DNA of 64,000 bases from positions 5,130,501 to 5,194,500 of the forward strand of contig NZ_CP029194.1 of the NCBI RefSeq assembly GCF_008642375.1, in the 5' to 3' direction. The DNA comes from Streptomyces venezuelae (lineage in GTDB: Bacteria; Actinomycetota; Actinomycetes; Streptomycetales; Streptomycetaceae). Shown piece after piece: positions 55,697 to 63,083 of this stretch (positions within the stretch are counted from its first letter, which is position 1; every line of letters begins with the position of its first letter). A model generated the notes under the pieces. It saw nothing but the letters and a program-made list of their open reading frames with translations. It did no database searches and was not told the DNA's origin. The translations under genes and the position numbers were made by a program.

Positions 55697-56695
55697 ATGA
55701 CGACAGGTCGGCTCGGGCAGGACACCGCGCCACCGAACGCGGCCTATGCCGGGCAGGTCGTGCATTTTCCGGACCCGGTCCGCGCCGCCCGTCACCCCAG
55801 AGGGGTACGGATCGACGAGCACGGCCATCCGGACTTCTCGCCGTACGCGCGTGCGGCGGCGGAGATCGCCGATCCTCCGGAGGGCTTCGGCGTCGACGAG
55901 CTGCGTCTCACGGACTACGTGTCGGCGAACGCGGCGATGGCGGCGACCGGTCATGAGCTGTGGGACACGATCCCTTCGGTGGCGACCCCGCACGGCTGGA
56001 CCTGGCATCACGTGGCGCGCAGCCGCCGGATGGAGCTGGTCCCGGTCGAGGTGAAGGCGCTGCTGCGGCACCACGGCGGGGTGGCGACGGCCGCTGTCGA
56101 TCATGCGAAGCGCGGCACGCGGCCGCTGCAGGAGACCCGTCCCGCGCACTTCGGCCTGCCGAAGGCGCTCGTGTCGGTGTCGGAGCTCCAGCTCCAGGGT
56201 GTCGAGGAGGATCTCGGCTACCGGCTGCCCGGCGCGTACCGCTCGTTCCTGAAGGCGGCGGGCGGGTGCGCGCCGGTGGGCACGGCGCTCGACGCGGAGC
56301 TCGGGCTCCTGGTCGACCAGCCGTTCTTCACGGTGCGGGAGCAGGCGGGGACGAACGACCTCGTGTACGTCAACAAGTGTCTGCGCGATCACCTGACCAA
56401 GGACTATCTGGGCGTCGCCTTCGTCCAGGGCGGTCTGGTCGCGGTGAAGGTGCGGGGCGACGCGATCGGCTCGGTGTGGTTCTGCGCGTACGACGACGCG
56501 CGGGACTCCGGGCCGGAGGCGGCGGGCTGGACGGTGGCCGAGCGGGTGGAGCGGCTGCTGCTGCCCTGCGGCGAGGACTTCGACGCGTTCCTGCAGCGTC
56601 TCGCCGGCAGTCCGCCGGAGCTGGAGACGGTGGCGAACCTGATGGTGGACGGCGGCTTCGCGCGTGCCGTGCCCGTGGTCCCGGTAGGGGAGTGA
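55697..56695 (+). CDS. WHH/HNH-like nuclease domain fused to SMI1/KNR4 (SUKH) immunity domain
   Basis: This is a 332-residue two-domain protein. Residues 40-130 resemble an Endo VII/HNH-type WHH nuclease of polymorphic toxins: GHPDFSPYA, LRLTDYVSAN, then GWTWHHV (100-106), MELVP (112-116) and RHHGG (124-128). The first metal-binding histidines are kept, but the His usual before the last motif is K120 (PVEVKALL). Residues 160-310 are a SUKH-1/SMI1-KNR4 domain (VSELQLQGVEEDLGYRLPGAYRSFLKAAGG). There is no secretion signal. The ATG at 55697 has AGGGGG 8 nt upstream. It precedes by 7 nt the large fusion gene, so the two form an operon. Toxin and immunity in one chain would be self-inhibited until disturbed; that is inference. 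Confidence 0.75.
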   Translation: MTTGRLGQDTAPPNAAYAGQVVHFPDPVRAARHPRGVRIDEHGHPDFSPYARAAAEIADPPEGFGVDELRLTDYVSANAAMAATGHELWDTIPSVATPHGWTWHHVARSRRMELVPVEVKALLRHHGGVATAAVDHAKRGTRPLQETRPAHFGLPKALVSVSELQLQGVEEDLGYRLPGAYRSFLKAAGGCAPVGTALDAELGLLVDQPFFTVREQAGTNDLVYVNKCLRDHLTKDYLGVAFVQGGLVAVKVRGDAIGSVWFCAYDDARDSGPEAAGWTVAERVERLLLPCGEDFDAFLQRLAGSPPELETVANLMVDGGFARAVPVVPVGE

Positions 56696-56702
56696 ACTGG
56701 CT

Positions 56703-59234
56703 GTGGTGACGTTCGCGCAGGCGCAGGAGCGCGCCGAGGAATGGATCAACGGCGACCTGCCGGCGTACCAGCACCGTGAGGTGCGGGTACGGGAGTTCGA
56801 GCTGGGCTTCGTGGTGTGGGCCGAGGACCGCCAGGGCGGTCCGGTCTCGGACGGCGGCCGGCAGCGGCTGGTCATCGCCCGGGACAGCGGTGAGGCCACG
56901 CTGTGGCCGGGGCTGCCGGTGGGCGAGGTGATCCGGCGGTACGAGGAGGAGTACGGGTCGCCGGAGGAGGCGGCCGCCCCGGCGGCGCCTCAGGCGGCCC
57001 GGATCGATCTGAACCAGACGTCGTTCCTGCTGAGTCCTCCGGAGTGGCTGCAGGACGCGGCGGACCGGATCGGACTGCCGCCGCAGGGGCCGAACGCTTC
57101 GCAGGAGGGCGGGAGTTCGTCGGCGCCGATGGACGACGCGTCGGACGCGGTGCCGCCTGCGGGCGCGCCTTCGGTGCCCGCGCCTTCACCCGTGCCTTCG
57201 GCGTCTTCGACGCCGTCGGACTCCGGTGACCGTGACCGTGACCGTGACCGTGAGCCGGTGGCCGCGGCCTCGGCCGAGGCCGCGCCCGCCATCCCCGCTC
57301 CGGCGGCTCCGCCGGTTCCGCCCGCTCCCGCCCCTGTCCCCGCGCCCACCCCCGAGCCCCCCTCCGCGCCCACCCCCACCCCCGCTCCCGCGGTGAGTCC
57401 GTGGGCGGATGCGAACGCGAGTTCCGGTGGTGCCGACGGGGCTGTTCCGCTGCCCGCGACCGTGTTCGCGCCGCCGCTGTCGGGGACGGACGACGAGGAC
57501 ACCCCGCCCCCGTTGATCGGTGCCGACGCGCCGACCGCGCTGATGAAGGGGGGCAGTGCGCTGCCCCCGACCGCGGTGGCTCCGCGGCTCGACCCGGCCG
57601 CGCCGCCGCCTTCGGTGCCGGTGCCGCCGCCGGTGCAGCCCGGTCCTCCCGTGCCCCCTGTCCAGTCCGGTCCTCCCGTGCCTCCCGCCCCGGCGGCCGG
57701 GCCCGGTGTGCCGCCTCCGCCGCCCGCGCCGCGGGTGCCGGGTGCCGGGGAGATCGCGGACGCCGCGACGAGCAAGGCCACGCTGCCGCCGAAGGGCGGG
57801 CGCGGGCCGGGGACGCCGCCTCCGCCGCCGGGTGCGCCCGGTGTGCCCGGTGGGTCGCTGGGGGGCGCCCCCGCGTACGTACCGACGCAGCTGGTGTCGC
57901 AGCTCGGGCCCGAGGGGCTTCAGCCTCCCGGGCCGTCGCAGCCCGCCCCGCCCGGTCCTCCGGGGCCTCCCGGTCCGCCGACCCCGCCGCAGCCCGTGCA
58001 CCAGGCGGCGACGATGCTGGCGCATCCGAACCAGGGTGGTCCGGGCGCGCCTCCGCCGCCCCCGCCGCCGCCGGGTGTGCCCGGTGGTACGCCCGCGGGT
58101 GGTGTCGCGCATGCCGCGACGATGCTGGCGCACCCCGGTCCCGGTGGTCCGGCCGGTCCGCCGCCTCCGCCCGCTCCGGCGCCGCCGGTGCACGGCGGTC
58201 ACACGCCGCCTCCCGGCCCCGGGCCCGTACCTCCCGCGTACGGGTATCCGCAGGCCGCGGGGCAGCCGACGGTGGGTCCCGGCTACCAGGCGGTGCTGCG
58301 CTACCGGGCGCCCGACGGTTCGGAGGCGCAGATCATCCGGCGTTCGGCGCCGGGCACCCCGCATCCGGAGTGGCAGATCCTGCACGAGCTGCGCGCCATG
58401 AACGTGCCGCCGCAGCAGGTGCTGGAACTGCACACGGAGCTGGAGTCCTGTGAGCTGCCCGGTGGTTACTGTGCGCGGATGATCCGGGAGACGTGGCCGC
58501 AGGCGCGGATCACGAGCATCGCTCCGTACGGCCGCGATCACGCGGGCCGGCAGCAGGGCGTGCGGCAACTCCTCACGCATCAGGGTGAGTTGCATCAGGT
58601 CGCGGACGGTCCGGCGCGTCCCGCGCCGGTGCGGGCTCCGCTGCCGCAGGTGCAGCCGGCGCCGCCGGTTCCGCCGGAGGCGATCGCGCAGGAGCTGGCC
58701 GGGGCCTTCGGTCCGGGTGTGCTGCGCTTCGACCAGAACGCGGTGTCGCGTCAGGGCGTGCCGGAGCTGGTGGCGCGGACGCTGGTGTGGGCGGGGCTGC
58801 CGGCGGACTTCGGGCCGTTCTTCTGGGCGCAGCCTCCTGTGCCGGTGGTGCCGACGCTCGCGGAGCTGGCGGCTCAGCGGCAGGTGCAGTCGGCGCCGGA
58901 CGCGAGCTCGTACCTGGTGCTCGGTTCGGACTTCGGGCGGGCGATCTGTGTCCAGTACGGGACCGCGCACATCGTGGCGGTTCCGGTGGAGGCCGGTCCT
59001 GGCGGGCAGTCGGTGCCGCCGCAGTTCGTGAACACCGGACTGCCGGAGTTCACGCGGTCGATGGCGCTGCTTGGCCGCATGTGGCGGCTGCGCTTCGGGC
59101 TCAATCCGGAGCAGGCGGGACGCTGGACGGTCGATTTCCAGGCGCAGTTGGCGATGCTGGACCCGGCGGCGCTGTCGTCGCCGGAGAACTGGTGGTCCGT
59201 GCTGCTTGAGCAGATGTGGGACGGCCTTCTGTAG
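56703..59234 (+). CDS. Imm35/YrhB - Pro-rich linker - deaminase - SUKH-4 fusion protein
   Basis: This is an 843-residue multidomain protein. Residues 1-85 form a YrhB/Imm35 immunity-like domain (AEEWINGDL, FVVWAEDR, GEVIRRYEEEYG). About 90-530 is a Pro/Ala/Gly-rich linker with repeated PPP and HQAATMLAHP segments. About 535-650 is a deaminase domain with H554-P-E556 as the catalytic H-x-E and zinc cysteines C583 and C590 in SCELPGGYC. About 660-843 is a SUKH-4 domain (FGPGVLRFDQ, YLVLGSDFGR, FVNTGLPEF, ENWWSVLLEQM). There is no signal peptide. GTG 56703 follows 7 nt after the upstream gene. The deaminase is flanked by two immunity-type domains in one chain. The activity and substrate are not known. 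Confidence 0.78.
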   Translation: MVTFAQAQERAEEWINGDLPAYQHREVRVREFELGFVVWAEDRQGGPVSDGGRQRLVIARDSGEATLWPGLPVGEVIRRYEEEYGSPEEAAAPAAPQAARIDLNQTSFLLSPPEWLQDAADRIGLPPQGPNASQEGGSSSAPMDDASDAVPPAGAPSVPAPSPVPSASSTPSDSGDRDRDRDREPVAAASAEAAPAIPAPAAPPVPPAPAPVPAPTPEPPSAPTPTPAPAVSPWADANASSGGADGAVPLPATVFAPPLSGTDDEDTPPPLIGADAPTALMKGGSALPPTAVAPRLDPAAPPPSVPVPPPVQPGPPVPPVQSGPPVPPAPAAGPGVPPPPPAPRVPGAGEIADAATSKATLPPKGGRGPGTPPPPPGAPGVPGGSLGGAPAYVPTQLVSQLGPEGLQPPGPSQPAPPGPPGPPGPPTPPQPVHQAATMLAHPNQGGPGAPPPPPPPPGVPGGTPAGGVAHAATMLAHPGPGGPAGPPPPPAPAPPVHGGHTPPPGPGPVPPAYGYPQAAGQPTVGPGYQAVLRYRAPDGSEAQIIRRSAPGTPHPEWQILHELRAMNVPPQQVLELHTELESCELPGGYCARMIRETWPQARITSIAPYGRDHAGRQQGVRQLLTHQGELHQVADGPARPAPVRAPLPQVQPAPPVPPEAIAQELAGAFGPGVLRFDQNAVSRQGVPELVARTLVWAGLPADFGPFFWAQPPVPVVPTLAELAAQRQVQSAPDASSYLVLGSDFGRAICVQYGTAHIVAVPVEAGPGGQSVPPQFVNTGLPEFTRSMALLGRMWRLRFGLNPEQAGRWTVDFQAQLAMLDPAALSSPENWWSVLLEQMWDGLL

Positions 59235-59268
59235 CCCTTCTGCAGGCCCAGTTGGACAGAATGTGACG

Positions 59269-59305
59269 AAAGGCGCTCGACGTGTATCCACGTTGGGCGC
59301 CTTTT
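59269..59305 (+). terminator. Rho-independent terminator after the fusion gene
   Basis: AAAGGCGC pairs with GCGCCTTTT across a 16-nt inner stem, ending the island operon 35 nt after its stop codon. Confidence 0.85.
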
Positions 59306-59364
59306 GTCCGTTCTGATGGCGCATCCTGTACGGGTCGGGCCGTAGGACGGAAGGGGCGTCAGGG

Positions 59365-60306
59365 ATGAATTTCGCAGTCGGGCGGGGGCGCGGGTACCGC
59401 CCCGAGCAGGTCGACCGCCACCTCGCCGCGCTCTCCGAGGAGCGCGACGGGGCGTGGGAGCGGGCGGCGCGGCTCACCGTCCTCGCGAAGGACATGGAGG
59501 CGGAGGCGGCGCGGCTGCGCGCGGCCGTCGAGGCGCTCGCGCCGCAGCGGTACGAGTCGCTGAGCGAGCGCGCGCGGAAGATCCTGGCGATGGCCGAGCA
59601 GGAGGACGAGACGCTCGTCCGTGCCGCGGAGGCCGACGCGCAGGCCCTCGCGGAGGCGGCCGAGGCGGCGGGCCGGGAGGCGGAGGAGTCGGCCCGGGCG
59701 TACGCGGAGGGCGTCCGGGCGGCGGCCGAGTCGACGGCCCGCGCGACCCTGAAGACCGCGCGCGAGCGGGCCGAGGAGCTGGCGACGGACGCGGGCCGCG
59801 AGGCGGAGGAGCAGCGGTCGGCGGCGCGGGAGGCCTTCGAGGAGACCGAGCGCCGGGCGGCGGAGCTCCTGGCTGAGCAGCGGGCCGAGCAGGCGGCCGT
59901 ACGGGACGAGGCCGAGCGTACGGCGCAGAGCGCGGCGGCCGAACTGGACGCGCGCCACGAGGCGCTGGTGGCCTCCGCGGAGGAGAGGCTCGCGGACGCC
60001 CAGCGGTCCCTCGCGGAGACCGAGGAGCAGGCCCGGCACGGTCAGGAGGACGCGGAGGCGCGGGCGGAGGAGGTGCTCGCCGAGGCCCGGATGAAGGGGG
60101 AGCGGGCCGAGCGCGAGACGGAGCGGGTGCTGCGGGAGCACGACGAGGCGCGGGACGAGATCCATGGGCACATGGAGCACATCCGCAACTCGCTCGCGGC
60201 GCTGACGGGCCGGGTGGCGGCACCGGAGCCGGAGCCGGAACAGGGCGCGGGCAAGGGGGACTTGGAGGGCTCTGAGGGTCAGGACGGCTCCGGAGGCCCG
60301 AAGTAG
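59365..60306 (+). CDS. Coiled-coil filament-like protein (Scy/FilP-type)
   Basis: This is a 313-residue, highly charged protein, almost entirely coiled coil with heptad-like Ala/Glu/Arg repeats from about residue 25 to 285, and a Gly/Glu-rich tail. The N-terminal MNFAVGRGRGYRPEQVDRHLAAL is typical of actinobacterial proteins related to DivIVA/Scy/FilP cytoskeletal components (often misannotated as cellulose-binding). It is probably cytosolic and may contribute to polar growth or cell shape. There is a good upstream region with GGACGGAAGGGG. It lies between a terminator and a VOC remnant. The exact role is not known. Confidence 0.8.
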   Translation: MNFAVGRGRGYRPEQVDRHLAALSEERDGAWERAARLTVLAKDMEAEAARLRAAVEALAPQRYESLSERARKILAMAEQEDETLVRAAEADAQALAEAAEAAGREAEESARAYAEGVRAAAESTARATLKTARERAEELATDAGREAEEQRSAAREAFEETERRAAELLAEQRAEQAAVRDEAERTAQSAAAELDARHEALVASAEERLADAQRSLAETEEQARHGQEDAEARAEEVLAEARMKGERAERETERVLREHDEARDEIHGHMEHIRNSLAALTGRVAAPEPEPEQGAGKGDLEGSEGQDGSGGPK

Positions 60307-60323
60307 CCTCCCCTCCCAGGGGG

Positions 60324-60525
60324 ATGCGGCTGACGGCGGTCACGCTCGACCGCGCCGACCCCAGCCGCACCTCGACTTCGACGCCGACGACCTGGACGAG
60401 GCCGCGGCCCGGCTTGTCGAGTGGGGCGCCACCGTGCCGGAGACGCAGCCGCGCCCCGACCGGTGGCGGGTGGTACTGGACCCGGCGGGGCCGTACCCGG
60501 GCCACCTTCTGTACGAGTCACCCGC
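60324..60525 (+). pseudogene. Remnant of a VOC/glyoxalase-like gene
   Basis: The start MRLTAVTLDRADP (60324) is typical of the VOC-fold N terminus. About 15 residues later the frame shifts, and from 60365 another frame encodes a typical C-terminal VOC half: HLDFDADDLDEAAARLVEWG, then VVLDPAGPYPGHLLY. The middle (over 50 residues) is missing, and the end runs into the MFS gene. The gene cannot be functional. A short intact product from the second frame is possible but lacks half of the fold. Confidence 0.75.
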
Positions 60526-62094
60526 TCAGTCCTCGTCTCCCGCCGCCTCCTTCAGCACCGGGAAGCGGCGGGGTGCGAGCGTGAGGAGGGCGAGGAGCGC
60601 CAGGGCCGCCGCTGCCGCCGCGCCCAGGTAGACCCAGTCGACCGCCGCGTCGACCGCTCGGCGGAGCCGGTCCATCGTCTCGGCCGTGAGGGACGCGGGC
60701 TCGTCCAGGGCGCGGGCCAGGGTGTCCAGGTCGGTGCCGCCGCCCAGGCGGGCCGCCAGCACCCCGTTCGCGATCGCGCCGAAGAGGGCCGCTCCGACGC
60801 TCTGGCCGACCTGGCGGCAGAAGAGGACCGAGGCGGTCGTCGTGCCCCTCTCCTCGTACGGGACGGTCGACTGGACCCCGACCATCAGGGGGAGTTGGAA
60901 CAGCCCGAGCGCCGCGCCGAGCAGTAGCATCAGCAGGGCCGGCTGCCACGGCTCGCCGGGGAACGGCAGGAACGGGAACGCGAGCAGCAGGAGCAGCGCG
61001 CCCGAGATGCCGAGGACGGCGGTGAGGCGGAAGCCGATGCGGGTGTAGACGCGGTTGGAGAGCGCCGCCGTGATGGGCCAGCTCAGGGTCCAGGTGGAGA
61101 GGACGAAGCCGGCGGCTATCGGGCCGAGGCCCAGGACGGACTGGGCGTACGTGGGCAGGAAGACGGCCGGGGCGACCATCACCAGGCCGAGGGCGCCGAG
61201 CGACAGGTTGACGGCGGCGATCGTGCGGCGGCGCCAGACCCAGCCGGGGATGATCGGCTCGGCTGCGCGCCGCTCGATGACGACCGTCAGGGCGCCGAGG
61301 ACGACCGCCCCGCCCAGGAGGCCGAGGGACGGGGCCGAGAGCCAGGGCCAGGCGACGCCGCCCTGGACGAGCGCGGTGATCAGCAGGGCGCCGGTGGCGA
61401 AGACGGCGAGCGCGCCGGCCCAGTCGATCCGGGGCTTCTCGCGGAGCGTGGTCGTGGTGTGCTGCGGTTCGACCAGGTGGCGGGTGACGAGCCAGAGGGC
61501 GACGAGCCCGATCGGCAGGTTGATGAGGAAGATCCAGCGCCAGTCGGCGTATCCGGCGAGCAGTCCGCCGACCGCCGGTCCCGCCACCGAGGACGCGGCC
61601 CACACCGAGGACAGTCGCGCCTGGATCTTGGGGCGTTCCTTCAGCGGGTACAGGTCGGCGGCGATCGTCTGGACCGTGCCCTGGAGCGCGCCGCCGCCGA
61701 GGCCCTGGACGACGCGGAAGGCGATGAGGGAGGCCATGCTCCAGGCGGCGGCGCAGAGCAGGGAGCCGATGAGGAAGAGGACGACCCCGGCCACGAGGAC
61801 GGGCTTGCGGCCGAAGGTGTCGCTGAGCTTCCCGTACACCGGCAGGGTCACGGTGACGGCGAGCAGGTAGCCGGCGAAGAGCCAGGAGAAGACGGCGAGT
61901 CCGCCGAGGTCGCCGACGATCTGGGGGACGGCGGTGGCGATGATCGTGCCGTCGATGGCGGCGAGCCCCATGCAGAGCATGAGCGCGGCGACGACGGGGC
62001 CGCGTCGCGCCGCGGAGGGGGAGCCGGGGGCGGGGGCGGTGGACCCGGTCTTTCCGGCGGGACTGCCCGCCGGCGTCGTGTCGGACTCGGCCAC
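60526..62094 (-). CDS. MFS multidrug transporter, DHA2 (14-TM) family
   Basis: This is a 522-residue membrane transporter with about 14 membrane helices. Family features are ALMLCMGLAAIDGTIIATAVPQI with motif D1, KLSDTFGRKPVL (motif A), and RVVQGLGGGALQGT (motif C). Such proton antiporters export drugs, dyes or secondary metabolites. The GTG at 62094 is chosen because AAAGGAAG lies 7 nt upstream; the frame to 62118 adds only eight residues. It diverges from an ABC exporter operon, with both starts reading out of the same 200-bp region. No regulator gene is adjacent. Confidence 0.9.
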   Translation of the reverse strand: MAESDTTPAGSPAGKTGSTAPAPGSPSAARRGPVVAALMLCMGLAAIDGTIIATAVPQIVGDLGGLAVFSWLFAGYLLAVTVTLPVYGKLSDTFGRKPVLVAGVVLFLIGSLLCAAAWSMASLIAFRVVQGLGGGALQGTVQTIAADLYPLKERPKIQARLSSVWAASSVAGPAVGGLLAGYADWRWIFLINLPIGLVALWLVTRHLVEPQHTTTTLREKPRIDWAGALAVFATGALLITALVQGGVAWPWLSAPSLGLLGGAVVLGALTVVIERRAAEPIIPGWVWRRRTIAAVNLSLGALGLVMVAPAVFLPTYAQSVLGLGPIAAGFVLSTWTLSWPITAALSNRVYTRIGFRLTAVLGISGALLLLLAFPFLPFPGEPWQPALLMLLLGAALGLFQLPLMVGVQSTVPYEERGTTTASVLFCRQVGQSVGAALFGAIANGVLAARLGGGTDLDTLARALDEPASLTAETMDRLRRAVDAAVDWVYLGAAAAAALALLALLTLAPRRFPVLKEAAGDED

Positions 62095-62294
62095 CGCACG
62101 CTTCCTTTCTTCGTACACCTAAATGTTCGCGGTCAGGGTCTCACCCGTACCCGGGTCGTAGGAACCCCTAGGGGGATCTCCCCCATACGGGCCAGGGGTC
62201 GTTCGTCCCGCCGGAGGAGGAGAAGTCCGGTTCTCGCTTCTTAACTTGAACTTACAAACCAGGCACGACCCCACCGCCCATCAAGGAGAAGACC

Positions 62295-63083
62295 GTGACT
62301 TCGGCTGTGACCATCCCCAGGCACGGGGGTACGGGAGAGAGCACGGCCGTCGCCGCGCGGGCGCGTCAGGTCGTCAAGGCGTACGGCACCGGGGAAACCC
62401 GGGTCGTCGCGCTGGACTCCGTCGACGTGGACATCGCCCGTGGCCGCTTCACCGCGATCATGGGGCCCTCCGGCTCCGGCAAGTCGACCCTGATGCACTG
62501 CCTCGCCGGACTCGACACCGTCACCAGCGGCGAGATCTTCCTCGACGACACCGAGATCACCGGGCTCAAGGACAGAAAGCTCACGCAGCTGCGCCGCGAC
62601 CGGATCGGCTTCATCTTCCAGGCGTTCAACCTGCTGCCGACCCTGAACGCCATCGAGAACATCACGCTCCCGATGGACATCGCGGGACGGAAGCCGGACG
62701 CCGAGTGGCTGCGCCGGGTCGTCGACACCGTCGGGCTCTCCGAGCGCCTCAAGCACCGGCCCAACCAGCTCTCCGGCGGCCAGCAGCAGCGCGTCGCCGT
62801 GGCCCGCGCGCTCGCCGCCCGGCCCGAGATCATCTTCGGCGACGAGCCGACCGGAAACCTCGACTCCCGGGCCGGCGCCGAGGTCCTCGGCTTCCTCCGC
62901 CAGTCCGTCGACGAGCTGGGGCAGACGATCGTCATGGTCACCCACGACCCGGTCGCCGCCTCCTACGCCGACCGGGTGCTCTACCTCGCCGACGGGCGGA
63001 TCGTGGACGAGATGGAGCGGCCCACCGCCGACGCCGTCCTCGACCGCATGAAGGACTTCGACGCGCGCGGGCGGACGTCATGA
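62295..63083 (+). CDS. MacB/LolD-type ABC exporter ATPase
   Basis: This is a 262-residue ATP-binding subunit: Walker A GPSGSGKST, Q-loop IFQAFNLLPTLNAIENI, signature LSGGQQQRVAVARAL, Walker B IIFGDEPTGNLDS, and switch His in VTHDP. The MacB/LolD group drives mechanotransmission exporters for lipids or peptides. The GTG start 62295 has AAGGAGA upstream. It overlaps by ATGA the following FtsX-type permease gene, so both are co-translated. It diverges from an MFS pump. Confidence 0.93.
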   Translation: MTSAVTIPRHGGTGESTAVAARARQVVKAYGTGETRVVALDSVDVDIARGRFTAIMGPSGSGKSTLMHCLAGLDTVTSGEIFLDDTEITGLKDRKLTQLRRDRIGFIFQAFNLLPTLNAIENITLPMDIAGRKPDAEWLRRVVDTVGLSERLKHRPNQLSGGQQQRVAVARALAARPEIIFGDEPTGNLDSRAGAEVLGFLRQSVDELGQTIVMVTHDPVAASYADRVLYLADGRIVDEMERPTADAVLDRMKDFDARGRTS

